DNA of 64,000 nt from Mycobacterium sp. 1274761.0 (GTDB lineage: Bacteria > Actinomycetota > Actinomycetes > Mycobacteriales > Mycobacteriaceae), in assembly GCF_001668615.1 (NCBI RefSeq), contig NZ_LZMC01000084.1, positions 1 to 64,000 on the forward strand. The letters are read 5' to 3'. Shown here piece by piece: positions 39,113-52,557 of this stretch. The position numbers and the translations under genes were made by a program. Numbering within the stretch: the first letter of the stretch is position 1; each line of letters opens with the position of its first letter. The notes beneath the pieces were generated by a model. The model saw only the letters and a list, made by a program, of their open reading frames with translations, had not been told where the DNA came from and searched no databases.

Positions 39113-39185
39113 GGAGCAGGGGCTCGGCGTGAGAGTCGAGTTTTGTCGAGAAAGTGCGAGAGAAGACCTACAAACTCGGATTTCG
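39113..39185. repeat. Imperfect nested palindrome between hisE and permease gene
   Basis: CGAGTTTTGT and ACAAACTCG form inverted arms at about 39139 and 39168-39176; outer arms GAGCAG (39114-39119) and CTGCTC (39186-39191 region) can extend the structure. It fills the 111-bp hisE-permease gap. On the minus strand it follows the permease stop, so it may act as an RNA end structure. Confidence 0.5.
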
Positions 39186-39193
39186 CTGCTCGG

Positions 39194-40663
39194 CTACGAG
39201 TTGGACGGCGTTCCCGCGGGCGTGACGTGGGCCTCGCCCTTCATGTCCTCGAGGTGCTTGCCCTTGGTCTCCTCGACCCACCTCCAGACGAACAGGAACG
39301 ACAGCACCGCACACACGGCGTAGAAGCCGTAGGCGACACCGAGCGAGAAGTCACCCAGCGCTGGGAACGATGCGGTGATCAAGCAGTTCGCGATCCACTG
39401 CGCGGCAGCGGCCAAACCCAGCGCCGCACCGCGGATGCGGTTCGGGAACATCTCGCCCAGCAGCACCCACACCACCGGTCCCCACGACATGCCGAACGCG
39501 ACCACGAACAGGTTGGCGGCGATCAGCGCGATCCACAGCGCGGCGCCTTCTGGGTGCGGCGCCCCGTCGACGACCGGTGACGTGCCGAAGATCACCGCCA
39601 TCACGCCCAGCGTGATAGCCATGCCCGTCGAGCCGATCAGCAGCAGCGGCTTGCGACCGACCTTGTCGATCAACGCTATCGCGATGAGCGTGGTGACGAT
39701 GTTGGTCACCGACGTGATAACCGTGATCTTGAACGCCTGGCTCTCGTCGAGTCCCGCGGCCTCCCATAACACGTTGGAGTAGTAGAAGATCACGTTGATG
39801 CCGACGAACTGCTGGAACACCGAGAGGAACACACCGACCCAGACGATTCCGTAGATGCCGCCGGTCGGCTTCTTCAGGTCGGCCCATGACGGCGGCTTCT
39901 CCGACTTCAGCGATTCCTGGATACGAGTAATCGTGAGCTCGAGGTTCTTCTCCCCCAGCAGCTTCGTCAGCACCCTACGGGCTTCCGGAATCCGAAATGT
40001 CGCAACGAGATAGCGCGGTGATTCCGGGATCGTGAACGCGAGCCCGCCGTAGAGCACCGCCGGCACGGCCATCATGATGAACATCCAGCGCCAGGCTTCC
40101 ATGCCGAGCCAGAGATCCTCGCGCGAGCCGCCTGCAATGTGGGCCAGCAGCGCATCGATGGCCAGCGAGACGAAGATGCCGGTGACGATCGCCAGCTGTT
40201 GCAGCGAGCCGAGCCTGCCGCGGATGCGCGGCGGCGACGTCTCGGCGATGTAGGCCGGCGCAATGACCGATGCCACACCGACACCGATACCGCCGATGAC
40301 GCGGAACAGACCGAACATCCAGACGTTGACGGCCAGTCCGGTGCCGAACGCGCTGATGAGGAACAGCAGGGCGGCGATCTTCATCACCGAAAGCCGGCCG
40401 ATCTTGTCCGCCAGTCGGCCGCCGGTCACGGCGCCCAGTGCCGCGCCGATCAACGCCGCTGCGACAGCAACGCCGGTCACCGTCTTGCTGATCTGGAATT
40501 GGTCTTCAACGGCCGCTACGGCGCCGTTGATCACCGCGCTGTCATAGCCGAACAGGAGACCGCCGAGGGCTGCTACCGAGGCGATCCGGACGACGCGGCC
40601 ACTGTGCTCTGTGTCTTCATAATCGAGCCCTGTCGAGGTGTCACCGGCCGGTCCGTGAGTCAT
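39194..40663 (-). CDS. glcP: Sugar/proton symporter, MFS (GlcP-like)
   Basis: 489 aa, 12 transmembrane segments. Sugar-porter signatures: GGLLFGYDSAVINGA, GGRLADKIGR, the PESPRYL motif after helix 6 and QQFVGINVIFYYS in helix 7. It resembles the glucose permease GlcP of M. smegmatis, which I recall lying in this hisG-hisE neighbourhood. Glucose specificity is inferred from that. Ends 111 bp from hisE on the same strand. Confidence 0.8.
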   Translation of the reverse strand: MTHGPAGDTSTGLDYEDTEHSGRVVRIASVAALGGLLFGYDSAVINGAVAAVEDQFQISKTVTGVAVAAALIGAALGAVTGGRLADKIGRLSVMKIAALLFLISAFGTGLAVNVWMFGLFRVIGGIGVGVASVIAPAYIAETSPPRIRGRLGSLQQLAIVTGIFVSLAIDALLAHIAGGSREDLWLGMEAWRWMFIMMAVPAVLYGGLAFTIPESPRYLVATFRIPEARRVLTKLLGEKNLELTITRIQESLKSEKPPSWADLKKPTGGIYGIVWVGVFLSVFQQFVGINVIFYYSNVLWEAAGLDESQAFKITVITSVTNIVTTLIAIALIDKVGRKPLLLIGSTGMAITLGVMAVIFGTSPVVDGAPHPEGAALWIALIAANLFVVAFGMSWGPVVWVLLGEMFPNRIRGAALGLAAAAQWIANCLITASFPALGDFSLGVAYGFYAVCAVLSFLFVWRWVEETKGKHLEDMKGEAHVTPAGTPSNS

Positions 40664-40720
40664 ACGACGCCCTTCCGCAGCAATGCGTGATGCGGGTCAC
40701 ATTCAATCACAGCCAGGCTG

Positions 40721-41404
40721 TTACGCGGTGCGTTCTCCGAACTGCGTAATCAGTTGGGAATGAATGGCACGGAGGTTATCGGGACCCAGTCGAACCAGCG
40801 ACGAAACATGGCGTCGTCGAGCGCCGCGTGGCACCTCAACATCGTTAGGGACTACCACTACCGGGCATCCCGCGCGCTCGGCCGCCGCGGTTCCGGTGAC
40901 CGAGTCCTCGACCGCGAGACACTCCTCGGGCGCCAGGTCCAGCAATGCGGCCGCGCGCAGATACGGGTCCGGCGCGGGTTTGCCGCTTGGCACCTCGTCG
41001 CCGCATACTGTCGCCGAGAAGTATTGGCGGCCAATGCCATTCAATGCACACTCGGTGAGCTTGCGCTCGGTGTTGGTCACCAGCGCCATCGGGGTGCCTT
41101 CGGCGGCAAGCGCTTCCAACAGCTCCTGTGCGCCGGCACACCACGGCAGACCGTCCTCGAAAAGCCTTGCGGTGTACGCGCTCAGCCACCGGCTGGACTC
41201 GGCCATCGCGGCCGGATCGAGTTCCAGCCCCAAGTCTGTATAGATGATCCGCATGGTGTTCTCGGCGACGCTGCCAACCAGTGACGCCCGAACCGCGGGC
41301 GTCAGCGTCCCGCCGAGCTTGTCGTACAGCGCGGCCAGCGAGATGTCCCACACCTTTTCAGAGTCGACGAGGGTGCCGTCCATGTCGAAGAGGACCGCCT
41401 CCAT
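40721..41404 (-). CDS. HAD-superfamily hydrolase (phosphoglycolate phosphatase-like)
   Basis: 227 aa. Catalytic FDMDGTLVDSE at the N-terminus, motif II VTNTERK, motif III SGKPAPDPYL and motif IV AVEDSVTGTAAAERAG. Cap domain of four helices. It starts 3 bp after metH, suggesting one transcript. Substrate not evident; a phosphosugar or phosphonate-type role is likely for this subfamily. Confidence 0.85.
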   Translation of the reverse strand: MEAVLFDMDGTLVDSEKVWDISLAALYDKLGGTLTPAVRASLVGSVAENTMRIIYTDLGLELDPAAMAESSRWLSAYTARLFEDGLPWCAGAQELLEALAAEGTPMALVTNTERKLTECALNGIGRQYFSATVCGDEVPSGKPAPDPYLRAAALLDLAPEECLAVEDSVTGTAAAERAGCPVVVVPNDVEVPRGARRRHVSSLVRLGPDNLRAIHSQLITQFGERTA

Positions 41405-41407
41405 GCT

Positions 41408-45166
<3,759 letters not shown>

Positions 45167-45187
45167 GTGCGCTCCTTCCATAATGGA

Positions 45188-45258
45188 AGGCGTCCTTGCT
45201 TTCGCCGAGCGTGGCGGGATACCGGCTCGAGAACCGGTCCCGTTGCAACGCCTCTCGA
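45188..45258 (-). promoter_or_regulatory. Candidate S-adenosylhomocysteine (SAH) riboswitch of metH
   Basis: Read on the minus strand: P1 TCGAG (45258-45254) pairs with CTCGG (45209-45205). AGGCGT (45253-45248) pairs as a pseudoknot with ACGCCT (45193-45188). P2 GGGACCGG (45241-45234) pairs with CCGGTATCCC (45225-45216). The conserved TGCAAC and GCCA-G-CTCGG strings lie where the SAH aptamer has UGCAA and CCAGG-CUCGG. It ends 10 nt before the metH ribosome binding site. The remaining bases up to 45484 hold no recognisable gene. SAH aptamers activate methyl-cycle genes in known cases. Confidence 0.7.
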
Positions 45259-45484
45259 CAAGGAAAGTCTACGTCGCCACCGGATCGACGTGCGGACGCC
45301 GCCAGGTCGTTGGCCAAGGTCGTCGCCCCCTTGGCTAACCAGATTGCGGGCGAACGTATTTCGTCGGGGCCCGGTCGTACGGATGGTCGTTGGCGCATGT
45401 CACCTAGCCAGGGTAATCGGCTCGGCAGGGCCGAGCGCGGGTCGATGCCCATCATCGGGCCCCTGCAAGCTTTACGCTGGCGTT

Positions 45485-46375
45485 GTGACCCCGTCGGACG
45501 CGACCGGCCGCAAACCCGCCGACCTGCCCGAATTGACCAACACCATTGTGGTGGCGGCGTTCGAGGGCTGGAACGACGCCGGCGATGCGGCCAGTGACGC
45601 GCTGGAGCACCTGGACGCCATCTGGGAGGCCGAACCGCTGATCGAGATCGACGACGAGGCTTACTACGACTACCAGGTGAACCGGCCGGTCATCCGGCAG
45701 ATCGACGGCGTCACCCGCGAGCTGGTATGGCCGTCGATGCACATCTCGCACTGCCGTCCGCCGGGCTCTGACCGCGACATCGTGCTGATGCACGGCGTCG
45801 AGCCGAATATGAGGTGGCGCACATTCTGTGCCGAGCTGTTGGCCATCGCCGACAAACTCAACGTCGACACGGTCGTGATCCTCGGCGCGCTGCTGGCAGA
45901 CACGCCACACACGCGACCGGTTCCGGTGTCGGGCGCGGCCTACTCCCCCGACTCGGCGAAGTTCTTCGGCCTCGAGGAAACCCGCTACGAGGGCCCGACC
46001 GGTATCGCCGGGGTGTTCCAGGACGCGTGCGTGGCGGCCGGCATCCCCGCGGTGACGTTCTGGGCCGCGGTCCCGCACTACGTGTCGCAGCCGCCCAGCC
46101 CGAAGGCGACGGTGGCATTGCTGCGCCGGGTCGAGGAGGTCCTCGACATCGAGGTCCCGCTGGCCGACCTGCCCAGCCAGGCCGAGGAATGGGAGGAGGC
46201 GGTCAGCGAGATGACCGCCGAGGACGAGGAGATCGCCGAGTACGTGGCCTCGCTCGAACAGCGTGGCGACGCCGAGGTCGACATGACCGAGGCCCTCGGC
46301 AAGATCGACGGCGACGCGCTGGCCGCCGAGTTCGAGCGCTATCTGCGCCGCCGCGGTCCCGGCTTCCGGGGCTGA
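45485..46375 (+). CDS. PAC2-family protein
   Basis: 296 aa from GTG 45485. TIVVAAFEGWNDAGDAASDALEHL at the start and EAYYDYQVNRPVIRQIDG match the PAC2 (proteasome assembly chaperone-like) family, as in Rv2125. The C-terminal coiled-coil-like tail is acidic (EEWEEAVSEMTAEDEEIAEYV). It diverges from metH with 318 bp between start codons. The very long open frame extending upstream over metH is antisense and rejected. Function in actinobacteria unknown; not itself shown to assemble the PrcBA core. Confidence 0.87.
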   Translation: MTPSDATGRKPADLPELTNTIVVAAFEGWNDAGDAASDALEHLDAIWEAEPLIEIDDEAYYDYQVNRPVIRQIDGVTRELVWPSMHISHCRPPGSDRDIVLMHGVEPNMRWRTFCAELLAIADKLNVDTVVILGALLADTPHTRPVPVSGAAYSPDSAKFFGLEETRYEGPTGIAGVFQDACVAAGIPAVTFWAAVPHYVSQPPSPKATVALLRRVEEVLDIEVPLADLPSQAEEWEEAVSEMTAEDEEIAEYVASLEQRGDAEVDMTEALGKIDGDALAAEFERYLRRRGPGFRG

Positions 46376-46380
46376 CCCCG

Positions 46381-47256
46381 TTACCTGGCGACGTTCTCGG
46401 TGCGCGCACTCATGGAGCGGCCCAACGCCTCCACCTCCGCGTCCATCTGGGGCAGAAGGTCCGGTACGACCTTCAACGTGCCGGCCTCGCCGAAGCGCGT
46501 CGACAGCAGCGGCTTGAGCCACCGCATCACCGCCACGTATTCCGGACAGTAAATATAGCGTTTGCGCGCCTCGATGCCCTTGACGAACGCCTTGCCGCAC
46601 GCTTCGACCGAGGTCGTCTTGCCCAGCGGCCCAGGCAGCGCATCGAGCATCTTGCGGAAGCTCGGCAAGTCCGCCTTGGCGTCCTGCACTAGCGGCGTGT
46701 CGATCCACAGCATGTGCGCGGATCCGACGCCGACGCCGTGGTGGGTCACCTCGAGCCGCAACGCGTTGGCGAACTGTTCGACACCGGCCTTGGACAAGTC
46801 GTAGGGCGCCAGCCCCGGCGAGGCGGCGAACGCGGCGGCCGAGGACACCACCAGCACGTAGCCGCGCCGGTCGATGACCGACGGCAGCGCCGCGCGCACC
46901 GTGTTGAACACCCCGACGATGTTGATGTCGACCAGCTTGCGGAAGGCCTCGGGGTCGACCTTGAGCACCGAGCCGTATGTCGAGATTCCGGCGTTGGCCA
47001 TCACGATGTCGATACCGCCGAACCGGTCGACGGCGCGGGCGGCGACATCCTGCATGGCGGTCAGGTCACGGACGTCGGCGACGGCGGTGAGCACCGCGTC
47101 GGCGCCGAGCTCGGCGCCGATGTCATCCAGCGCCTCCTTGTCGACGTCGACCAGCACCAACCGCGCGCCTCTGTCGTGCAGACGGCGCGCCACCTGAGCA
47201 CCGACTCCGCGGGCGCCGCCGGTGATCAGGGCGACCTTCTGGTTCACGGAACTCAT
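46381..47256 (-). CDS. Short-chain dehydrogenase/reductase
   Basis: 291 aa from ATG 47256, preceded by GGAAGGGAG. TGGARGVGAQVARRL nucleotide motif, VADVRDLTAM, MANAGIS, VVSSAAAF and YDLSKAG catalytic Tyr/Lys. Classical SDR of about 290 residues with C-terminal extension, common in mycobacterial lipid and steroid metabolism. Convergent with the PAC2 gene (5-bp gap); 22 bp from mshC. Substrate unknown. Confidence 0.85.
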   Translation of the reverse strand: MSSVNQKVALITGGARGVGAQVARRLHDRGARLVLVDVDKEALDDIGAELGADAVLTAVADVRDLTAMQDVAARAVDRFGGIDIVMANAGISTYGSVLKVDPEAFRKLVDINIVGVFNTVRAALPSVIDRRGYVLVVSSAAAFAASPGLAPYDLSKAGVEQFANALRLEVTHHGVGVGSAHMLWIDTPLVQDAKADLPSFRKMLDALPGPLGKTTSVEACGKAFVKGIEARKRYIYCPEYVAVMRWLKPLLSTRFGEAGTLKVVPDLLPQMDAEVEALGRSMSARTENVAR

Positions 47257-47278
47257 TTGCACTCCCTTCCTCGGACGT

Positions 47279-48517
47279 TCACAAACTGATGCCCAGCAAG
47301 GCGTCGACTGCCGTCGCCACCGTTCGCGGGGCATCCGTGTCGTGACCCCCGTACTGCAACCCATCAGTGGCCCAACCGTCCAGCGCGGCAAGGGCTTTCG
47401 GCGTGTCGAGATCGTCGGCGAGGTATCGGCGCACCCGGGCGATCACGTCGGCGGCGTCCGGTCCCGCCGGCAGCGCGGTCGCGTCGCGCCACCGCTGCAG
47501 CCTGGTGACGGCGTCCGACAACACCGCATTGCTCCACGACCGGTCGGCGCGGTAGTGGCCGGCCAATAGCCCGAGCCGGATTGCGGCGGGCTCGACGCCG
47601 TCGGCGCGCAGCCGCGACACCAGCACGAGGTTTCCACGGCTCTTGCTCATCTTGTGGCCGTCCCAGCCGATCATGCCCGCGTGCACATAGTGACGGGCGA
47701 ATCTGCGCTCCCCCGTGACGCATTCGGCGTGCGCGGCGGAGAACTCGTGATGCGGGAAGATCAGGTCGCTGCCCCCGCCCTGGATGTCGAGTCCGGTGCC
47801 GATCCGATCCAGTGCGATTGCTGCGCACTCGACGTGCCAGCCGGGCCTGCCGGGACCGAACGGCGACGGCCAGCTGGGCTCACCGGGCCGTTGGGCCCGC
47901 CACAGCAGCGCATCGAGCTCGTCGCTCTTGCCTGGCCGGGTGGGATCGCCGCCGCGCTCACCGAACAGCCGCAACATGGTGTCGCGGTCATAGCCCGACT
48001 CGTAGCCGAACTGTGTGGTGGCGTCGGCGCGGAAGTAGACGTCGGGGTATTCCGCGTCATCGACGACGTAGGCCGCGCCCGAGGCGAGCATCTTCTCGAC
48101 AAGCTCGACGACCTCGGTGATGGCCTCGGTGGCCGCGACGTAGGACCGCGGCGGCAGGATCCGTAACGCCGTCATGTCCTCGGCGAACAGCGCGGTCTCC
48201 CGGTCTGCCAGCGCGCGCCAGTCGACACCGTCGCGCTGCGCACGCTCGAACAGCGGATCGTCGACATCGGTGATGTTCTGCACGTAGTTGACCTCGTGGC
48301 CAGCGTCCAGCCACAGCCGGTGCACGAGGTCGAACGTCAGATAGGTGGCCGCGTGGCCCAGATGAGTGGCGTCGTACGGGGTGATGCCGCAGACGTACAT
48401 GGTGGCCGTGTCGCCGGCGGCCACCGGCCGCACCTGCCGGTCAGCGGTGTCATACAGCCTCAGCTGCGGACCGCGTCCCGGCAGTACGGGGACGCTCGGC
48501 GCCTGCCACGACTGCAT
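47279..48517 (-). CDS. mshC: Cysteine-GlcN-Ins ligase MshC (mycothiol synthesis)
   Basis: 412 aa. A cysteinyl-tRNA synthetase paralogue: [12 protein letters not shown] is the HIGH motif, MSKSRGN the KMSKS loop, and zinc ligands are in CGITPYD and [11 protein letters not shown]. It joins Cys to GlcN-Ins in mycothiol synthesis and lacks the tRNA anticodon domain. ATG start clear. It follows cysQ by 10 bp. Confidence 0.95.
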   Translation of the reverse strand: MQSWQAPSVPVLPGRGPQLRLYDTADRQVRPVAAGDTATMYVCGITPYDATHLGHAATYLTFDLVHRLWLDAGHEVNYVQNITDVDDPLFERAQRDGVDWRALADRETALFAEDMTALRILPPRSYVAATEAITEVVELVEKMLASGAAYVVDDAEYPDVYFRADATTQFGYESGYDRDTMLRLFGERGGDPTRPGKSDELDALLWRAQRPGEPSWPSPFGPGRPGWHVECAAIALDRIGTGLDIQGGGSDLIFPHHEFSAAHAECVTGERRFARHYVHAGMIGWDGHKMSKSRGNLVLVSRLRADGVEPAAIRLGLLAGHYRADRSWSNAVLSDAVTRLQRWRDATALPAGPDAADVIARVRRYLADDLDTPKALAALDGWATDGLQYGGHDTDAPRTVATAVDALLGISL

Positions 48518-48527
48518 ACCCTCGACT

Positions 48528-49340
48528 TTAGGGGGTTCGCCATGGACCGCTTCTGATGAGGGACCTGATCGCGGTCAGCAGCACATCAGCGAGCTCCTGA
48601 CGGCACATCAACAGATCGGGCAGATACGGATCGCGGCGGTTGTAGATCAGCGGCGAACCGTCCAACCGCGACGCGTGCATGCCGGCGGCCCGGACCACGC
48701 CCGCGGGAGCGGCGGAGTCCCATTCCCACTGCCCGCCTGCATGCAGATAGGCGTCGACCTCGCCGCTGACCACCGCCATCGCCTTGGCGCCCGCCGAGCC
48801 GATCCGGATCAGCTCGATGTCCATCTGGTCGGCCAGCCGCCACAGCACCGCCGGTGGGCGGCTGGCGCTGGCCGTGATGCGGATCGGGCCGTCCCCGCGG
48901 GGCGCGGGCGGGACCACTGTGTCGCTGCGGTAGACCTCGCCGAAGGCGGGAAGCGCGACCGCGGCGTCTGTAATTCCGCCCTCGGACCCGCTGGGGCCCG
49001 GGCTCTTCGGGCCGCCGGGACCGAACCGCTGCCATAGCGCGATGTGTACGGCCCAGTCGTTGCGCAACGTGGAGAACTCCCAGGTTCCGTCGAGCGGGTC
49101 GACGATCCACACCCGGTCGGCGTGCACCCGCGATAGATCGTCGACGGCTTCTTCCGACAGCACCGCGTCTCCGGGGCGTTCGCGCGCAAGGCGGTCGAGG
49201 ATCAGCTTGTTCGCCCGCCTGTCCCCGGCGTCGCCGAGCTCGTAGGGATCCCAGTACCCGTCATGGCGACGCACCTCGAGAAGCAGCTCACCGGCGTCGC
49301 GGGCCAGTTCGGCGGCCAGCGCGGCGTCGCTCAGGGTCAC
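48528..49340 (-). CDS. cysQ: 3'(2'),5'-bisphosphate nucleotidase CysQ
   Basis: 270 aa from GTG 49340. Metal-binding motifs of the inositol monophosphatase superfamily: [18 protein letters not shown], and [13 protein letters not shown]. Converts PAP(S) by-products of sulfate assimilation to AMP, and matches Rv2131c. The first 90 codons of the longer open frame overlap the divergent gene and are discarded. Ten bp from mshC. Confidence 0.92.
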   Translation of the reverse strand: MTLSDAALAAELARDAGELLLEVRRHDGYWDPYELGDAGDRRANKLILDRLARERPGDAVLSEEAVDDLSRVHADRVWIVDPLDGTWEFSTLRNDWAVHIALWQRFGPGGPKSPGPSGSEGGITDAAVALPAFGEVYRSDTVVPPAPRGDGPIRITASASRPPAVLWRLADQMDIELIRIGSAGAKAMAVVSGEVDAYLHAGGQWEWDSAAPAGVVRAAGMHASRLDGSPLIYNRRDPYLPDLLMCRQELADVLLTAIRSLIRSGPWRTP

Positions 49341-49368
49341 AGGTGCAGTATTGCCGAATAATGAACCG

Positions 49369-50436
49369 GTGACCGATCGGGCCATCAGAACCGCGCAGGT
49401 CCAGCCGCCGACGATCAAGGTGAAAGACCTGACCGGGCCAGGCAGTTCCGCGGAGCGGTTCGGGGTCGGAGGCACCGATCTCGGCATCGCGGTCGCCCTC
49501 GCCGACGGGCGCACCGGCTTCATCTTCGGGGACACCTTCGACGGCTGCCGCGCGGGCGGTCCGGGATGGCGCAGCCCGGTCATGCTCCGCTCACACGACA
49601 CGTCGCTGCGGGCCCTCAATGACGGGGTCGTGTTCCACGACTGCGTCGGCGGCGATTACGCACGCCAGCTCTGGGATTACGTGCACGACGCGCCGCCGTG
49701 GCGCAACGGCGGGTTCTCGACGGCGCTGCCCGCCGACGCCATCACGATCGGCGGCAGGCTGTATCTGTTCACGATGGTCAACCGCGGCCTGCACAATGTG
49801 CTGTGGACCGAGATCAGCTACAGCGACGACTGCGGCGAAACGTGGCATGACGCAGAGCCGCACGCGCGTCGGCTAGGCTCGCACTGCGACGGCCGGCAGC
49901 AGTTGATCACCTGGGAGCGGGATCCCGAAACCGATGTCGTTTACGTCGTCGCCAGCGCCTTCAACCGTAACGAGAATGCTTTCCTGTTCCGGGTGCCCGC
50001 CGACGACCTGCTGGACCGCTCAGCGTGGCAGCCGTGGGCCGGCGGCTGGTTCAACCGTGATCCGGCGCCGCTTCTGCCGGCCGGGACGACGGTCGGCGAG
50101 ATGTGCCTGCGGCGCGTCGAGAACCATTGGGTGTTCAGCTATTTCGAGTCGAGCTCGGGCGCGATCCGGGTGAAGGTGCTCAACCGGCCGACCGATGATT
50201 TCGGCGCGGCGCCGACCACCACGGTGTTGCGCAACACCGCGTGGCCGTCTCCGAAGCGCAGCCCGCCCGACGGGTGCACCACGGGCACGCTCAGCCAGCT
50301 CTACGGCGGCTATATCGTCCCCGGCTCAACGCTGCGTAATCTGCATCTGGTGGTCAGCCACTGGAACACCATCGACGGATCCAACTGGCCGTACCGCGCG
50401 ATGCAGTACCGGCACAACGCCACGATGCGGCTCTGA
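49369..50436 (+). CDS. DUF4185 beta-propeller-like protein
   Basis: 355 aa from GTG 49369; TTG 49351 also in frame. Repeated blade-like patterns: [56 protein letters not shown]. The family appears in mycobacteria as secreted or wall proteins, but no clear signal sequence is visible here. Function unknown. Ends 2 bp from the convergent SCO1664-type gene. Confidence 0.75.
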   Translation: MTDRAIRTAQVQPPTIKVKDLTGPGSSAERFGVGGTDLGIAVALADGRTGFIFGDTFDGCRAGGPGWRSPVMLRSHDTSLRALNDGVVFHDCVGGDYARQLWDYVHDAPPWRNGGFSTALPADAITIGGRLYLFTMVNRGLHNVLWTEISYSDDCGETWHDAEPHARRLGSHCDGRQQLITWERDPETDVVYVVASAFNRNENAFLFRVPADDLLDRSAWQPWAGGWFNRDPAPLLPAGTTVGEMCLRRVENHWVFSYFESSSGAIRVKVLNRPTDDFGAAPTTTVLRNTAWPSPKRSPPDGCTTGTLSQLYGGYIVPGSTLRNLHLVVSHWNTIDGSNWPYRAMQYRHNATMRL

Positions 50437-50438
50437 CG

Positions 50439-51263
50439 TCAGAAGGCGGGCCACGGGATGGGACGATGCCGGTCGGGCGTCGGCATCACCGGGTTGTCCA
50501 GCAGTGCAACGGCTCTACGCCGCAATGCGTCCACCTCACGTCCGGTGATGTGCTCGCGCAGCTGCTCGCCGAGCGTTCCTCGGACGTCGTCGCGCAATCG
50601 TGCGACCGTCTCCAGCGTTTCGTCGTCGACCGGCTTTCCCGCCCATCCCCACAGCACGGTCCGCAGCTTGTCCTCGATGTGCATGCTCACGCCATGGTCG
50701 ACGCCGTATACATGACCGTCGACACCCGACAGGATGTGTCCGCCCTTGCGGTCGGCGTTGTTGATCAGCACGTCGAATACTGCCATCCGGCGCAGTCGCG
50801 GATCGTCGGCGTGCACCAGCGTGACCTCGTCACCGGAGTAGTCGAACGCGCGCAGCACCGGCAGGAAGCCCGGCGGAATGTGGCCTGCGGGAAGCAGATC
50901 CACCAGATCGGGCCCGGCGTCCTCTGATTGGTTGACATCCGCGGTGTCGCCGGGCTGGTCCACCCACAGCTGCAGCATGCCCGGGCCCGCGGACCCGTCA
51001 CGAATGATGGTGTAGGGCACGATGTTCCAGCCCAGCGCCGTCGACACCAGGTAGGCGGCGAGCTCGCGGCCGGCCAGCGTGCCGTCGGGAAAGTCCCACA
51101 GTGGGGCCTCACCGGCGACGGGCTTGTAGACGCAATGCACGGTCCGCTCGTCGAGGCATGCCTCACAGAGAAAGGTGGCGTTGCTTGCGGATCGAATACG
51201 CCCGATGACGGTGAGTTCGCCGCGCCGCAACGCCTCGCGATCGGACTCAGGCGTCGGGTTCAT
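50439..51263 (-). CDS. SCO1664-family protein (kinase-like fold)
   Basis: 274 aa from ATG 51263, which overlaps the DUF3090 gene by 17 bp. Conserved elements: GRIRSASNATFL, VYKPVAGEAPLWDFPDGTLAGRE, FDVLINNADRKGGHIL, GVDHGVSMHIEDKLRTVLWGWAG. The NADRKGGH and GVDHG stretches resemble active sites of phosphatidylinositol-kinase-like folds. Corresponds to Rv2133c by position. Not experimentally assigned as far as I know. Confidence 0.8.
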   Translation of the reverse strand: MNPTPESDREALRRGELTVIGRIRSASNATFLCEACLDERTVHCVYKPVAGEAPLWDFPDGTLAGRELAAYLVSTALGWNIVPYTIIRDGSAGPGMLQLWVDQPGDTADVNQSEDAGPDLVDLLPAGHIPPGFLPVLRAFDYSGDEVTLVHADDPRLRRMAVFDVLINNADRKGGHILSGVDGHVYGVDHGVSMHIEDKLRTVLWGWAGKPVDDETLETVARLRDDVRGTLGEQLREHITGREVDALRRRAVALLDNPVMPTPDRHRPIPWPAF

Positions 51264-51828
51264 CGTCGGACTCGAGCAGACTCCGCCGATAACCGTTGGT
51301 GCGCACACAGATGTGGCCGTCGGGGTCGAGGGGCTCGTCGCAGAGCGGGCAAGGCGGGCGTCCGGCCGAGATGACACGGTTGGAGCGGGTCGCGAACTGC
51401 CGCGCCGATTCGGGCGTCAGGAAGACCCGCACGGCGTCGGGGCCGTCCTCGGCGTCGTCGAGCACGACCGACGCGTCGAACTCGGTGTCGGACACCGCGA
51501 GCAGCTCGACCACCACCGTCTGCGCCTCGGCATCCCAGCCGAGGCCCATGGTGCCGACACGGAACTCGGCATCGACGGGGGTGACCAGCGGGCTGAGGTC
51601 TTCCACTTCGGTTTCGGGCGGGATCGGCGTGCCGAACCGGCGGTTGATCTCCAGCAGCAACGCCGCGATCCGCTCGGCGAGCACAGCGACCTGCTGCTTC
51701 TCCAGCACCACCGAGATGACCCGCTTGTCGTGCACGGCCTGCAGGTAGAACGTCCGGTTGCCGGGCTGCCCGACGGTCCCGGCCACGAAACGGTCGGGTG
51801 TGCGGAAGACGTGGATTGCGCGGGCCAT
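51247..51828 (-). CDS. DUF3090 protein
   Basis: 193 aa. IHVFRTPDRFVAGTVGQPGNRTFYLQA is the DUF3090 start; the C-terminus CPLCDEPLDPDGHICVRTNGYRR has three Cys and a His suitable for zinc. It matches Rv2134c. Always coupled in actinobacteria with the SCO1664-type and phosphatase genes, and overlaps the former here. Function unknown. Confidence 0.85.
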   Translation of the reverse strand: MARAIHVFRTPDRFVAGTVGQPGNRTFYLQAVHDKRVISVVLEKQQVAVLAERIAALLLEINRRFGTPIPPETEVEDLSPLVTPVDAEFRVGTMGLGWDAEAQTVVVELLAVSDTEFDASVVLDDAEDGPDAVRVFLTPESARQFATRSNRVISAGRPPCPLCDEPLDPDGHICVRTNGYRRSLLESDDEPDA

Positions 51829-51849
51829 GGCTCCTCCAAAATACCGCGC

Positions 51850-52557
51850 TCAGTCGGTCGTGCCGCCGACCACCGCGTCGCCCGACGGGACGTCTTCCGC
51901 CTTCCCGTCGGCGGCTTCGGGCGGCTTGGCGGCCAAGCCAGCCGCCAGTTGGTCGCCGGTGTGGTTGACGTGAACGACGAAGGGCCGCAGCGGTGTGTAC
52001 CGGATCACACTCATCGACGCCGGGTCTGCGGTGATGCGCTGAAAGCTGTCCAGGTGGGTGCCGAGCGCGTCGGCCACCACCGCCTTGATCACGTCGCCGT
52101 GCGTGCAAGCCACCCAGAGAGCATCGCCGCCGTGTTCCTCGGCCAGCCGGCGGTCGTGCTCGCGGACCGCCTCCACGGCGCGGGCCTGGACATGAGCCAG
52201 CCGTTCGCCGTCGGGGAACACCGCAGCGCTGGGCTGTTGCTGGACCACCGCCCACAGCGGCTCCTTGACCAGGTCACCGATCTTGCGGCCGGTCCACTCG
52301 CCGTAGTCCACCTCGGAGATGCGTTCGTCGACGACGGGTTCGACGCCGAGGGCTTCGGCCAGCGGTGCCACGGTGCGCTCGCAGCGCAGCAGCGGTGACC
52401 GCACGATGGCGCGGATCGGCAACGATCCGATGCGATCGACCAGCGCCTTGGCCTGCTCCAGGCCCTTCTCGTCGAGGTCGACACCGTCGGCGCGGCCCGC
52501 CAGCGTGTGCGCCGTGTTGGAGGTCGAGCGGCCGTGCCGCAGCAGGATCACGGTCAT
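51850..52557 (-). CDS. Histidine phosphatase family protein (Rv2135c-like)
   Basis: 235 aa. LLRHGRSTSN with the phospho-accepting His, RSPLLRCERT, and ACTHGDVIKA. Phosphoglycerate mutase/phosphatase superfamily; Rv2135c type. The ATG at 52557 overlaps the stop of an 11-codon mini-ORF that is duplicated just upstream. Twenty-one bp separate it from the DUF3090 gene. Substrate not known. Confidence 0.85.
   Translation of the reverse strand: MTVILLRHGRSTSNTAHTLAGRADGVDLDEKGLEQAKALVDRIGSLPIRAIVRSPLLRCERTVAPLAEALGVEPVVDERISEVDYGEWTGRKIGDLVKEPLWAVVQQQPSAAVFPDGERLAHVQARAVEAVREHDRRLAEEHGGDALWVACTHGDVIKAVVADALGTHLDSFQRITADPASMSVIRYTPLRPFVVHVNHTGDQLAAGLAAKPPEAADGKAEDVPSGDAVVGGTTD

Noticed and set aside
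45182-45484. Cobalamin riboswitch upstream of metH
   Set aside because: None of the B12-box strings is present on either strand. The helices fit the SAH aptamer instead.
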